Positions 46,464 to 54,514 of a DNA stretch of 64,000 nt are shown here, piece by piece. The stretch spans positions 868,001-932,000 of the forward strand of contig CAWIRE010000001.1 of assembly GCA_963838385.1 (NCBI GenBank). The letters are read 5' to 3'. The translations under genes were made by a program, and so were the position numbers. The stretch comes from DAHUYF01 sp963838385. GTDB lineage: Bacteria; Pseudomonadota; Alphaproteobacteria; ATCC43930; CGMCC-115725. The stretch's first letter is position 1; each line of letters starts with the position of its first letter. Under the pieces are notes generated by a model. It was not told the origin of the DNA, searched no databases, and saw only the letters and a program-made list of their open reading frames with translations.

Positions 46464-47483
46464 TCACTCCACCGGCATCATCCAGCCGTAGCGATCGGGG
46501 ATCTTGCCGTATTGGATGCCCTGGATCTCGTCATAGAGGCGCTGCAGCGTCTTGCCCGGCCTGTCCTCCGGGCCGAAGCGCAGCGTCTTGCCGCCGCGCG
46601 TGATCGACGAGATCGGCGTGATCACCGCCGCGGTGCCGCAGGCGCCGATCTCGACGAACTCCTCGATCTCGTCCCAGCGCACCGGCCGGTGCTCGACCTT
46701 GAGGCCGAGATCGCGGGCGATCGTCCTGAGGCTGTCATTGGTGACACTCTCGAGGATCGAGGCCGATTTGGGCGTGACATACCGCCCGTCGCGGGTGATG
46801 CCGATGAAGTTCGAGGTGCCGAACTCGTCGATCAGGCTGTGCGTCGCGGCGTCGAGATAGAGCGAGACCGGATAGCCCTTCTGCTTGACCTCGATATCGC
46901 CGATCAGGCCCGCAGCGTAATTGCCCGCGGCCTTGATGTGGCCGACGCCGTGCGGCGCGGCCCGGTCGTAATCCTCCTGCACGTAGGCGGGCACCGGCAC
47001 CATGCCGTCCTTGTAATAGGGCCCGACCGGCATGGCGAACATGATGAAGGCGTACTCGTCGCTGGGATGGACGCCGATGACCGCGCTGGTGCCGATCAGC
47101 AGCGGCCGGACGTAGAGCGTGGCACCGGTGCCGAACGGCGGCACATAGGCGTCGTTCTTGGCGACGACCATGCGCACGGTATCGAGGAACAGCGTCTCCG
47201 GCACCGGCGCCATGGCGAGACGCTCGGCCGACATCATCATGCGCCGCGCGTGCGCGTCGGGGCGGAAGCAGGCGACCCGGCCGCTCGCCTGGCGGAACGC
47301 CTTCAGGCCCTCGAAGCAGGACTGGCCGTAATGCAGGCAGGTGGCGGCGATATGGAGGGTGAGGCTCGCGCCCGAGCACAGCGCCGCGCCCGACCAGGCG
47401 GCGTGACGGAAATCGGCGCGGGCATAGACGCCGGTATCGAGGTAGCGGAAGCCCAGCTCTTTCCAGGAAATCGTCGTGTCCAT
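46464..47483 (-). CDS. ilvE: Branched-chain amino acid aminotransferase
   Basis: The 339-residue fold-type IV PLP enzyme performs the last step of Ile, Leu and Val synthesis. It shows the class II BCAT signatures: LHYGQSCFEGLKAFR, FRPDAHARRMMMSAERL, LYVRPLLIGTSAVIGV, the PLP-Lys in GVGHIKAAGNYAAGLIG, IDEFGTSNFIGI and the C-terminal IGACGTAAVITPISSI. The marR (petP-like) gene diverges from it across 92 bases, a known alphaproteobacterial arrangement. Confidence 0.94.
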   Translation of the reverse strand: MDTTISWKELGFRYLDTGVYARADFRHAAWSGAALCSGASLTLHIAATCLHYGQSCFEGLKAFRQASGRVACFRPDAHARRMMMSAERLAMAPVPETLFLDTVRMVVAKNDAYVPPFGTGATLYVRPLLIGTSAVIGVHPSDEYAFIMFAMPVGPYYKDGMVPVPAYVQEDYDRAAPHGVGHIKAAGNYAAGLIGDIEVKQKGYPVSLYLDAATHSLIDEFGTSNFIGITRDGRYVTPKSASILESVTNDSLRTIARDLGLKVEHRPVRWDEIEEFVEIGACGTAAVITPISSITRGGKTLRFGPEDRPGKTLQRLYDEIQGIQYGKIPDRYGWMMPVE

Positions 47484-47575
47484 GTCGGTCTCTTACACTC
47501 GCTCCGCACGGGGTTCTGCGCCATTATGGGCCCGACGCTCCGCCGGTGTAACAGTTTCGACGAAAATAAGTCAAC

Positions 47576-48073
47576 ATGCCTGACGTAAAATCCACCGCGA
47601 ACCTGCTCTTCCTCCGCGAGGAGGAACTGCGCCAAGGGATCGAGCTTCTCTATTACGCCTACCGCGACTTCACCGCAGAGCCCGACGCCATGCTGGCGCG
47701 TTACGGTTTCGGCCGGGCCCACCACCGGGTCATCTATTTCGTCGGCCGGCACCCGCAGATGAGCGTGAGCGACCTGCTCGGCATCCTGCGCATCACCAAG
47801 CAGAGCCTGAGCCGCGTGCTGGGGCAGCTGGTGCGACAGGGCTTCATCCAGCAGCAGCCGGGCAGCCGCGACCGCCGGCAGCGGCTGCTGGAGCTTACCG
47901 AGAAAGGCATCGAGCTCGAGCGCCAGCTCTCGGAGAACCAGCGCCAGCGCATCGCCAAGGCCTATCGCGAGGCCGGAGCGCAGGCGGTCGAGGGCTTCCG
48001 CAAGGTCATGCTCGGCATCATCGGCAGCGAGGCCGACCGCCGCCGCTTCGAGCGCGGTCCGCCGACGCGCTGA
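47576..48073 (+). CDS. petP: MarR family regulator (PetP-like)
   Basis: The 165-residue winged-helix protein has the MarR DNA-binding core (MSVSDLLGILRITKQSLSRV, LVRQGFIQQQPGSRDRRQRL, about residues 60-105) flanked by helices for dimerisation (LTEKGIELERQLSENQ). It precedes an OmpR-type regulator by 25 bases; this order matches petP-petR of Rhodobacter, where PetP and PetR act together. The symbol is transferred from that context and is therefore tentative. Confidence 0.85.
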   Translation: MPDVKSTANLLFLREEELRQGIELLYYAYRDFTAEPDAMLARYGFGRAHHRVIYFVGRHPQMSVSDLLGILRITKQSLSRVLGQLVRQGFIQQQPGSRDRRQRLLELTEKGIELERQLSENQRQRIAKAYREAGAQAVEGFRKVMLGIIGSEADRRRFERGPPTR

Positions 48074-48098
48074 GCGCCCGGGTGCTATAGTAGCGGCC

Positions 48099-48782
48099 AT
48101 GGACGGCACCGAGCCGCATCTCCTGGTGGTGGATGACGATGCGCGGCTGCGCGAGCTGCTGCGGCGCTACCTCACCGATCAGGGCTTCCGCGTCACCACC
48201 GCGGGCGACGCCGCCGAGGCGCGGGCGCGGCTCGCCAGCATCGCCTTCGACCTGCTGGTGCTCGACGTGATGCTGCCGGGCGAGACCGGGCTCGACCTCA
48301 CCCGCGGGCTGCGCGCCGAGAGCCGCATCCCGATCCTGCTGCTGACCGCGATGACGGAGCCCGGCGACCGCATCAGCGGCCTCGAATGCGGCGCCGACGA
48401 CTACCTGTCCAAGCCCTTCGAGCCGCGCGAGCTGGTCCTGCGCGTGCGCAACATCCTGCAGCGCCTGCCGCAGCCGCTGCTCGACGCCGCCGAGTTCCGC
48501 TTCGGCGCCTGCCGCCTGGACCTGATGCGGGGCGAGCTCTATCGCGGCGGCGATGCGGTGCATCTGACGGCGGCCGAGAAGGCGCTGCTGCTGGCGCTCG
48601 CCCGCCGCCCCGGCGAGCCGGTCTCGCGCGAGGCGCTGTCGCAGGAGGCGCAGTTCAGCGGCAATGTCCGCACCGTCGATGTGCAGGTGACGCGGCTCAG
48701 GCGCAAGATCGAGCGCGACCCGAAATTCCCGCGCTATCTCCAGACGGTGCGGGGCACCGGCTATGTCCTCAAGCGAGATTGA
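48099..48782 (+). CDS. petR: OmpR-family response regulator (PetR-like)
   Basis: The 227-residue regulator has a receiver domain (LLVVDDDARLRELLRRYL, phospho-acceptor Asp in LVLDVMLPGETGLDL, Lys in DYLSKPFEPREL) and a winged-helix output domain (LTAAEKALLLALARRPG, NVRTVDVQVTRLRRKIE, LQTVRGTGYVLK). It follows the MarR gene and overlaps the kinase gene by 20 bases. In Rhodobacter, PetR is needed for normal growth and cytochrome bc1 context; the regulon here is unknown. Confidence 0.92.
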   Translation: MDGTEPHLLVVDDDARLRELLRRYLTDQGFRVTTAGDAAEARARLASIAFDLLVLDVMLPGETGLDLTRGLRAESRIPILLLTAMTEPGDRISGLECGADDYLSKPFEPRELVLRVRNILQRLPQPLLDAAEFRFGACRLDLMRGELYRGGDAVHLTAAEKALLLALARRPGEPVSREALSQEAQFSGNVRTVDVQVTRLRRKIERDPKFPRYLQTVRGTGYVLKRD

Positions 48783-50148
48783 GCGCCCTGCCCTGCTGAC
48801 CGCCGCCGCGGCACCGGCGGCCGACAGCCATCGCCGCTGGTGGAAGCGGGTACTGCCGCGCTCGCTCTTCGGCCGCTCCCTGATCATCATCATCCTGCCG
48901 CTGGTGCTCGCCCAGCTGATCGCGACCTGGATCTTCTACGACCGTCATTGGGACACGGTCGAGCGCCGGCTCGCCACCGGCGTCGCCGGCGACATCGCGC
49001 TGACGCTCAACTCGACGCGCTATGCCGACACGCCCGACGAGGTCGCGGCCTTGCTGCTGCGCGCCGAGGACGCCACCGACCTCTATTTCATCTTCCGCCC
49101 CGGCGAGACCCTGCCGCGCGGCGTGCGCGAGGCCGGCGACAGCCGCATCGAGGAGCAGCTCGCCGCCGCCCTCGACGAGCGCGTCAACCGCCCCTTCCAG
49201 ATCGACGCCGATTACGACCCGCGCGACATCCTGATCTCGATCGAGACCCGTGACGGGGTGATGCAGGTGGCGGCGCCGCGGAAGCGGCTGTTCACGCCCA
49301 CGACCTACATCTTCGTGCTGTGGATGGCGGGATCCTCGCTGGTGCTGCTGGCGGTGGCGTCGCTGTTCATGCGCAACCAGGTCAGGGCGTTGCGCCGGCT
49401 GGCGGCGGCGGCGGAGAGCTTCGGCAAGGGGCACGACGTGCCCGAATTCAAGCTCGAGGGCGCGACCGAGGTGCGCCAGGCGGCATCGGCCTTCCTCAAG
49501 ATGCGCGACCGCATCCGCCGCCAGATCACCCAGCGCACCGAGATGCTGGCCGGGGTGTCGCACGATCTGCGCACGCCGCTGACGCGCATGCGGCTCGCGC
49601 TCGAATTCCTCGGCCAGGAGGGGCCGGAGGTGGCCGAGCTCAAGGACGACGTGATCATCATGGAGCGCATGGTGCAGGGCTATCTCGACTTCGCCCGCGG
49701 CGAAGGGCCCGAGCAGCCGCGCGACACCGATGTGGGCCTGCTCATCGAGGAGGTCGCGGCGGTGGCGCGGCGCGACGGCGCCGACATCTCGCTGGCGCTG
49801 CCGGAGGATTACGTGCTGCCGCTGCGTCCCGACGCGATGCGGCGCTGCATCGCCAATCTGCTGAACAATGCGCGGCGCTACGGCAGCCATGTCTGGGTGA
49901 CGGCGCTGCCGATCGCCGACGGGATCGACATCATCATCGACGATGACGGGCCGGGCATCCCGGCGGCGCAGCGCGAGAACGTCTTCCGCCCGTTCTTCCG
50001 CCTCGACGCCGCGCGCAGCCCGGAGACCGGCGGCGTCGGGCTCGGCCTCACCATCGCCCGCGACGTGGCGCGCGGCCATGGCGGCGAGCTCACGCTCGAG
50101 GAATCACCGCAGCACGGGCTGCGCGTGCGGCTGCATCTGCCGCAGTAG
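48763..50148 (+). CDS. EnvZ-like sensor histidine kinase
   Basis: The 461-residue kinase has two membrane helices (LIIIILPLVLAQLIATWIFY, about residues 40-60, and FVLWMAGSSLVLLAVASLF, about 185-203) enclosing a periplasmic domain, then a HAMP linker. The kinase core carries the H-box GVSHDLRTPLTRM, N-box IANLLNNARRY, G1 IDDDGPGIP, F-box RPFFRLDAA and G2 GGVGLGLTIARDV. Its ATG lies inside the response-regulator gene (20-base overlap), implying coupling. The signal is unknown. A heptad-repeat palindrome follows its stop by two bases. Confidence 0.92.
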   Translation: MSSSEIERPALLTAAAAPAADSHRRWWKRVLPRSLFGRSLIIIILPLVLAQLIATWIFYDRHWDTVERRLATGVAGDIALTLNSTRYADTPDEVAALLLRAEDATDLYFIFRPGETLPRGVREAGDSRIEEQLAAALDERVNRPFQIDADYDPRDILISIETRDGVMQVAAPRKRLFTPTTYIFVLWMAGSSLVLLAVASLFMRNQVRALRRLAAAAESFGKGHDVPEFKLEGATEVRQAASAFLKMRDRIRRQITQRTEMLAGVSHDLRTPLTRMRLALEFLGQEGPEVAELKDDVIIMERMVQGYLDFARGEGPEQPRDTDVGLLIEEVAAVARRDGADISLALPEDYVLPLRPDAMRRCIANLLNNARRYGSHVWVTALPIADGIDIIIDDDGPGIPAAQRENVFRPFFRLDAARSPETGGVGLGLTIARDVARGHGGELTLEESPQHGLRVRLHLPQ

Positions 50149-50149
50149 A

Positions 50150-50214
50150 AGTTCTCAGTTTTCAGTTGTCAGTTCTCAGTCCACTGACAACTGAGAACTG
50201 ATAACCGACAACTC
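50150..50214. repeat. Heptanucleotide tandem repeat in inverted arrangement
   Basis: Four heptads AGTTCTC, AGTTTTC, AGTTGTC, AGTTCTC, then AGT-CC-ACT, then ACTGACA ... ACTGATA, ACCGACA, ACTC form an inverted repeat of one degenerate 7-mer (TTNTCAG). The whole element is 65 bases, much more AT-rich than its surroundings, and sits between the kinase stop and the phasin terminator. Confidence 0.8.
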
Positions 50215-50250
50215 AAAAAAAGGAGGCCGCCCGATGGTCGGGGCGGCCTC
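50215..50250 (-). terminator. Intrinsic terminator of the phasin gene
   Basis: On the complement, GAGGCCGCC(C) pairs with its inverted copy across a short loop (50223-50250) and is followed by a run of seven Ts (50221-50215). The phasin gene ends 43 bases upstream in that direction, so this is its terminator. The kinase on the other strand reads into the same hairpin. Confidence 0.75.
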
Positions 50251-50292
50251 ACCGCGTCGCACAGGGGGGATAATCGGCGACGCGTCGGACGG

Positions 50293-50730
50293 TTAGCGCA
50301 GCGCCTTCTGCTTGGCGTAGTCGCGCATCTCCTCGAAACCCTCGGCGACCCGCTTCTGGATCACGTTGAAGGCTTCGGTATTGGCCTTGGTGACGAGCTC
50401 GGCGAGCTCGCGGGCATTGGCGATGCCCCTCTCGAACGCGGTCTTGGCGAACTCGGCGCCCTTGGCCATGCGCTCCTCGGGAGCGCCCGGCTGGGTCATC
50501 TCGCGGACCAGGCTGGAGGCCTCGTCGACCGCCTGGCGGGCAAGTTCGACCTGGCGTCGCGCGACGGCCTGGACGCCTTCGACGGCCAGCTGGTTGGCCT
50601 GGGTCAGCGCCTCGAGGTTCTTGCGCTGGGCGGCGACCATCGATTCGACATCGAGGCCGGGAAAGGTGAAGCCGGCAAACGCCTTGCCGACATCCATGTC
50701 AAGGAAAGTGTGCTTGCCGTTGGTGGTCAT
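50293..50730 (-). CDS. Phasin family protein
   Basis: The 145-residue helical protein fits the phasin family that coats polyhydroxyalkanoate granules: VESMVAAQRKNLEALTQANQLAVEGVQAVARRQVE (positions about 29-63) and AEFAKTAFERGIANARELAELVTKANTEAF (about 93-122). Long amphipathic helices without Cys are typical. It implies that the organism stores PHA, although no synthase is in the window. It has its own terminator, and a TGC-type dyad lies in the promoter side. Confidence 0.88.
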   Translation of the reverse strand: MTTNGKHTFLDMDVGKAFAGFTFPGLDVESMVAAQRKNLEALTQANQLAVEGVQAVARRQVELARQAVDEASSLVREMTQPGAPEERMAKGAEFAKTAFERGIANARELAELVTKANTEAFNVIQKRVAEGFEEMRDYAKQKALR

Positions 50731-50830
50731 GGGTCGTTCCTTCGCGGGGTTGGCAGACTATGTTGCGGTGCACAATAGCGCGAATATGGCGAGACCCCTT
50801 GCAAAAGTCAAGCAGGACGAGTGAAAAAAT

Positions 50831-50849
50831 ATTGCAATGCGAAAGCAAT
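50831..50849. promoter_or_regulatory. ATTGC-N9-GCAAT dyad near the phasin promoter
   Basis: A perfect five-bp inverted repeat with TGC/GCA cores lies in an AT-rich patch about 100 bases upstream of the phasin start. Phasin genes are often controlled by PhaR, which recognises TGC/GCA-rich dyads, so this is a candidate operator. The match is weak evidence on its own. Confidence 0.3.
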
Positions 50850-51479
50850 CTAGTCGGAGGCGGAGGCGGCGCTCAGCCCCAGCCACGATCCCACTCCTCT
50901 GAGGCGGCGGTCAAGCGCCGCCATGGTCCTGGCGAGGTCGGCGCTGTCATCCTCGAGAAAGGCGCGGAAGACCGACAGGTAGGCCCCGGCCAGCACATGC
51001 CGGCGCAGGCGGCCCTGCCATCCGGCGGCGGAAATCCCCGCCGCTTCCAGCATCCAGCCCATGGAGCAGAGCAGCGCCGGGACCGCCAGCAGCGCCGCCG
51101 GATCGCCGAAACTGTCGCGCAGGATGGCGCGCAGCCCGGCGCGATAGGGCGCCAGCGCGTCGAAGCGTCGCATCAGCAGGTCGAAGAGCCGGTCGCGCGT
51201 CGGCTCGGCAGCATCGCTGCCCTCGGCCAGCGCCGCGCGGTCGATGCGGCGGTGGAACTCGGCCAGCAGCGCCGGCTTGGCGGGGCAGGCGGCATAGGCC
51301 TCGGCCAGCGACAGCCCGGCCTCGGCGGCGATCTCGGCCATGCCGGTGCGGCGCCAGCCCTGCCGCTCGGCGAGAAGCAGCGCGGCATCGACCATCCGGT
51401 CCCGGGCGCCGGCGGGCGACCCGGAAGCGGCTTTGCCGCGGGCCTTGCCGCCACCCGCCCGTTTCGCCGCCATGGCCAT
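50850..51479 (-). CDS. TetR family transcriptional regulator
   Basis: The 209-residue protein has an N-terminal TetR helix-turn-helix (VDAALLLAERQGWRRTGM, AEIAAEAGLSLAEAYAACPAKPALLAEF, about residues 30-75), preceded by a basic, Gly-rich tail. The C-terminal ligand domain (about 90-205) resembles TetR/COQ9-like proteins. The start may be Met3 (51473). Ligand and targets are unknown. It stands between the phasin and proC on the same strand. Confidence 0.85.
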   Translation of the reverse strand: MAMAAKRAGGGKARGKAASGSPAGARDRMVDAALLLAERQGWRRTGMAEIAAEAGLSLAEAYAACPAKPALLAEFHRRIDRAALAEGSDAAEPTRDRLFDLLMRRFDALAPYRAGLRAILRDSFGDPAALLAVPALLCSMGWMLEAAGISAAGWQGRLRRHVLAGAYLSVFRAFLEDDSADLARTMAALDRRLRGVGSWLGLSAASASD

Positions 51480-51558
51480 CCTCCCGGAGCTCGCGCGTTT
51501 CGCGCCAGCATAGGCGAGGCCGGCCCGGCCGCGCCAGACCGGCCGGCGCGACGCGGCG

Positions 51559-52386
51559 TCAGTCGGCGAGTTGGCGTGAGCGCTTGGCCGCGGCGAGGAC
51601 GGCGCGCCGCAGCAGCGGCGCCAGCCCGTCCGCGGCCATCAGCACGTCGAGCGCGGCGCGGGTCGTGCCGCCGGGGCTGGTGACGGCCTCGCGCAGCGCC
51701 GCGGCGCTCTCGGCGGAGAGCCGCGCCAGCTCGCCCGATCCTGCCACCGTGGCGCGGGCGAGACGGGCGGCGAGATCGGCCGGCAGGCCCGCCGCCACCC
51801 CGGCCTCGGCCAGGCATTCGATGAGCAGGAAGACATAGGCCGGACCGCTGCCGGAGACGGCGGTCACGGCATCGATCAGCGCCTCGTCTTCCACCCAGGC
51901 AACCTCGCCCACCGCCGTCAGCAGGCGCTCGGCGAGCGCGCGTTGCGCCGGGCTCACTTGCGCATTGGCGCAGGCCACCGCAATGCCGCGGCCGACCGCC
52001 GCCGGAGTGTTGGGCATGGCCCGGACCACCGCCGCCCGCGGGCCCAGCGCGCGGGCGAAGAACCCCAGCGTCTTGCCGGCCGCGATCGACAGGAACAGCG
52101 CGCTCCCGGCCAGGCGGCGATAGGCCGGCAGCACATCGGCCATCACCTGCGGCTTGACCGCGAGAACCACCACCGCGGGCGCGAACTCGCCGGCGACCGC
52201 ATCGATCGAGGCCAGAAGCTCGATCCCGGGCTTGCCGGCGAAGGCGGCGGCGCCGGGTCCCGGCTCGACCACCACCACGCGCGGCGCCAAGCCCCGATCG
52301 AGCCAGCCGCCCAGCAGCGCGCCCCCCATCTTGCCGCAGCCGATGAGCAGCAGCGCCGGCGAGGCCGGCGCGGCCTCGCTGGTCAC
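51559..52386 (-). CDS. proC: Pyrroline-5-carboxylate reductase
   Basis: ProC reduces P5C to proline with NAD(P)H. From GTG 52386 the product is 275 residues. It has the Rossmann motif LLIGCGKMGGALLGGWL, VVLAVKPQVMADVL, VVRAMPNTPAAVGRG and the C-terminal catalytic region (AVSGSGPAYVFLLIECLAEAG, REAVTSPGGTTRAALDVL). GTG overlaps the stop of the upstream ybjN-like gene by four bases, so they are coupled. It would consume the P5C produced by RocD. Confidence 0.94.
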   Translation of the reverse strand: MTSEAAPASPALLLIGCGKMGGALLGGWLDRGLAPRVVVVEPGPGAAAFAGKPGIELLASIDAVAGEFAPAVVVLAVKPQVMADVLPAYRRLAGSALFLSIAAGKTLGFFARALGPRAAVVRAMPNTPAAVGRGIAVACANAQVSPAQRALAERLLTAVGEVAWVEDEALIDAVTAVSGSGPAYVFLLIECLAEAGVAAGLPADLAARLARATVAGSGELARLSAESAAALREAVTSPGGTTRAALDVLMAADGLAPLLRRAVLAAAKRSRQLAD

Positions 52387-52886
52387 GCCTCGCCCGCGGG
52401 ATCGATCATCGCCGCGGCGATCGCCTCCTCGGCCGGCTTGCCGCCCCAGACGACCAGCTGGAAAGCCGGGTAGAAGCGCTCGCACTCGCTGACGGCGATG
52501 TCGACGAGATCCTCGATCTGCTCGACGCAGGCGCCGGTGGCGCCGCGCAGCAGCACGCCCTGGCGGAAGGAGGGCGACTGGGTGTCGGCGGTGACGTCGA
52601 AATGGCCGAGCCACAGCCGCTCGTTGACCACCGCCAGCAGCTCGAAGATCGCCGCGCGCCGCGACTTCGGCACCTTCATCTCGAAGGCGCAGGTGAAGTG
52701 CAGCGCGTTGATCTCGCGCTGCCAGACGAAGAACAGGCGGTAGTCGCACCAGCGCCCGACGATCTCGACGACCATCTCCTCGTCGCTGGCGCGATCATGC
52801 ATCCACTCGTTCGCCTGAACGATCTCCTCGACGAGATCGATCGGATTGGCGGTGGAAACTGCGGTCTCAAGGGATAAAGCGGTCAT
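52383..52886 (-). CDS. YbjN domain-containing protein
   Basis: The 167-residue cytoplasmic protein fits the alphaproteobacterial YbjN family that precedes proC: MHDRASDEEMVVEIVGRWCDY, LHFTCAFEMKVP, AVVNERLWLGHFDV and GACVEQIEDLVDIAVSECERFYPAF-type C-terminus. The fold is like type III secretion chaperones; function is unclear. ATG 52886 (MTALSLETAVS) is chosen over an upstream ATG that would add unrelated residues. proC begins within its stop codon. Confidence 0.85.
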   Translation of the reverse strand: MTALSLETAVSTANPIDLVEEIVQANEWMHDRASDEEMVVEIVGRWCDYRLFFVWQREINALHFTCAFEMKVPKSRRAAIFELLAVVNERLWLGHFDVTADTQSPSFRQGVLLRGATGACVEQIEDLVDIAVSECERFYPAFQLVVWGGKPAEEAIAAAMIDPAGEA

Positions 52887-53015
52887 TCGCCCTCCTGCGG
52901 GCCATCGCGCATCGCCGGCCAAGCCAAAGGGCGATCCTGGGTATTTTGTGTGAACCACCCCCGCTCACCACAAGATGTAGCCTGCCAAAGCTGAGGGGGT
53001 GGCGCAAGCGTTGAG

Positions 53016-53024
53016 TTATCCACA
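53016..53024 (+). other. Single perfect DnaA box
   Basis: TTATCCACA matches the strong DnaA-box consensus exactly. It lies alone in the 156-bp gap between the ybjN-like gene and ubiK. A single box is not an origin; it could be a regulatory or titration site. Confidence 0.4.
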
Positions 53025-53042
53025 AAGGCCGAAAACCGCCGG

Positions 53043-53357
53043 TCAGAGCGGCTCGACCGTCTTCGCCCGGCGCGTCGGCGCGCGCGAGCGCAGCGGCCGC
53101 GGCGCGGCACCGGCATCGAGCCGCGCCTCGAGCGCGGCGACGCGCGCGGCCAGCGCCTCCTGCTCGGCGCGCGCCTTCGCCGCCATCGCCTGGACGGCGT
53201 CGAACTCCTCGCGCCTGACCAGGTTCATGCGGCCCAGGATGCGCTCGAACTGCTCGCGCAGGCGGGTCTCGACCTCGTCGCGGACGCCGGTGAGCGTGCC
53301 CATGGCGCTGGCGGCGACGCGGGCGAGATCATCGAACAGGCGGTTCTCGGTCTGCAT
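53043..53357 (-). CDS. ubiK: Accessory factor UbiK family protein
   Basis: The 104-residue protein (BMFP/YqiC family) has an amphipathic N-terminal helix (NRLFDDLARVAASAMGTLTG) and a C-terminal coiled coil (REEFDAVQAMAAKARAEQ, AARVAALEARLD) used for trimerisation. UbiK assists the soluble ubiquinone-synthesis complex. ATG 53357 (MQTENRLFDDL) is the family start. It is divergent from hldD, as in other alphaproteobacteria where ubiK neighbours lgt. Confidence 0.87.
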   Translation of the reverse strand: MQTENRLFDDLARVAASAMGTLTGVRDEVETRLREQFERILGRMNLVRREEFDAVQAMAAKARAEQEALAARVAALEARLDAGAAPRPLRSRAPTRRAKTVEPL

Positions 53358-53512
53358 GGCGGCGTTGCTCTCCTCGTGACAGGCCCGGACGCGCACCGGG
53401 CTAGCACAGATATGGGCAGCATCGGAACCGAATTCGACCGCCGCCGCCCGCGCCCTCTTTGCCGCGCCGCCGGCAGCGCTTATAACAGCGCCGCGGCAGG
53501 GAAGGCCTTCGC

Positions 53513-54500
53513 ATGATCGTCATCACCGGCGGTGCCGGCTTCATCGGCTCGAATCTGGTGGCGGCGCTGGAAGAGCGCGGCGAGCCCGATCTGGTGGTCT
53601 GCGATCGACTGGGGCATGGCGACAAATGGCGCAATCTCGGCAAGCGCGAGCTCGCGGCGCTGCTGCCGCCCGAAGCGCTCTTCGCCTTCCTCGATCATCA
53701 CGCCCGCGAGATCGAGACGGTCTTCCACCTGGGCGCGATATCGTCCACCACCGAGACCGACGCCGATCTCGTCATCGCCGCCAATTTCACCTTGTCCCAG
53801 CGCCTCTGGGATTGGTGCACGGCCAGCGAGACGCGGCTCATCTACGCCTCGTCGGCCGCCACCTATGGCGACGGCAGCGCCGGCTTCGACGATGACGGCG
53901 CGCCGGCGGCGCTGGCGAAGCTGCGGCCGCTCAACGCCTATGGCTGGTCGAAGCATCTCTTCGACCGCCATGTCGCGCGCGTGCTGGAGCGCCACGCCAA
54001 GCGGCCGCCGCAATGGGCGGGCCTCAAATTCTTCAACGTCTACGGGCCGAACGAGTATCACAAGGGGACGATGCGCAGCGTCGTGGCGCAGATCTAGCCG
54101 CGCGCCGCCACGGGCGAGCCGGCGCGGCTCTTCCGCTCGCACCGCGACGGCATCCCGGACGGCGGGCAGAAGCGCGATTTCGTCTATGTCCGCGACTGCG
54201 TCGACATGATGCTGTGGCTTCATGACCATGCCGCGGTGAACGGGCTCTTCAACATCGGCAGCGGCGCGGCGCGCAGCTTCGCCGATCTCGCCGCCGCGGT
54301 TTATCGCGCGCTCGGCCGCGAGCCGCAGATCGAGTTCGTCGACACGCCGGCGGAGATCCGCGACAAGTATCAGTACTTCACCGAGGCGCGGATGGAACGC
54401 CTGCGCGCCGCCGGCTATGACCGGCCGACGACGCCGCTCGAGGAGGGCGTGCGCGCCTACGTGCAGGACTTATCTCGCCGCGCCGGACCCCTATCGCTGA
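53513..54500 (+). pseudogene. hldD: ADP-L-glycero-D-manno-heptose 6-epimerase, broken by a stop codon and a frameshift
   Basis: HldD makes the LPS core heptose donor. The reading starts MIVITGGAGFIGSNLVAALE and carries SSAATYGDGSAGF, the catalytic YGWSKH and GLKFFNVYGPNEYHKGTM. Codon 195 (54095-54097) is TAG where a Tyr or similar residue would be expected. Downstream the same frame resumes family sequence (GGQKRDFVYVRDCVDMMLW, DKYQYFTEARMERLRAAGY). At 54470-54471 an extra T shifts the end; correcting it gives the typical C-terminus QDYLAAPDPYR with TGA at 54498-54500 (328 residues). Uncorrected, the 3' part appears fused to lgt. Confidence 0.88.
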
Positions 54501-54514
54501 ACACGGTCGCCCCG

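Noticed and set aside
53016..53024. Origin of replication at the perfect DnaA box near ubiK
   Set aside because: A single box without an AT-rich unwinding region or further boxes is not enough.
54095..54097. Programmed TAG recoding (for example pyrrolysine) in hldD
   Set aside because: No recoding context is visible, the family has an ordinary residue there, and the same gene also contains an indel. Error or true mutation is simpler.
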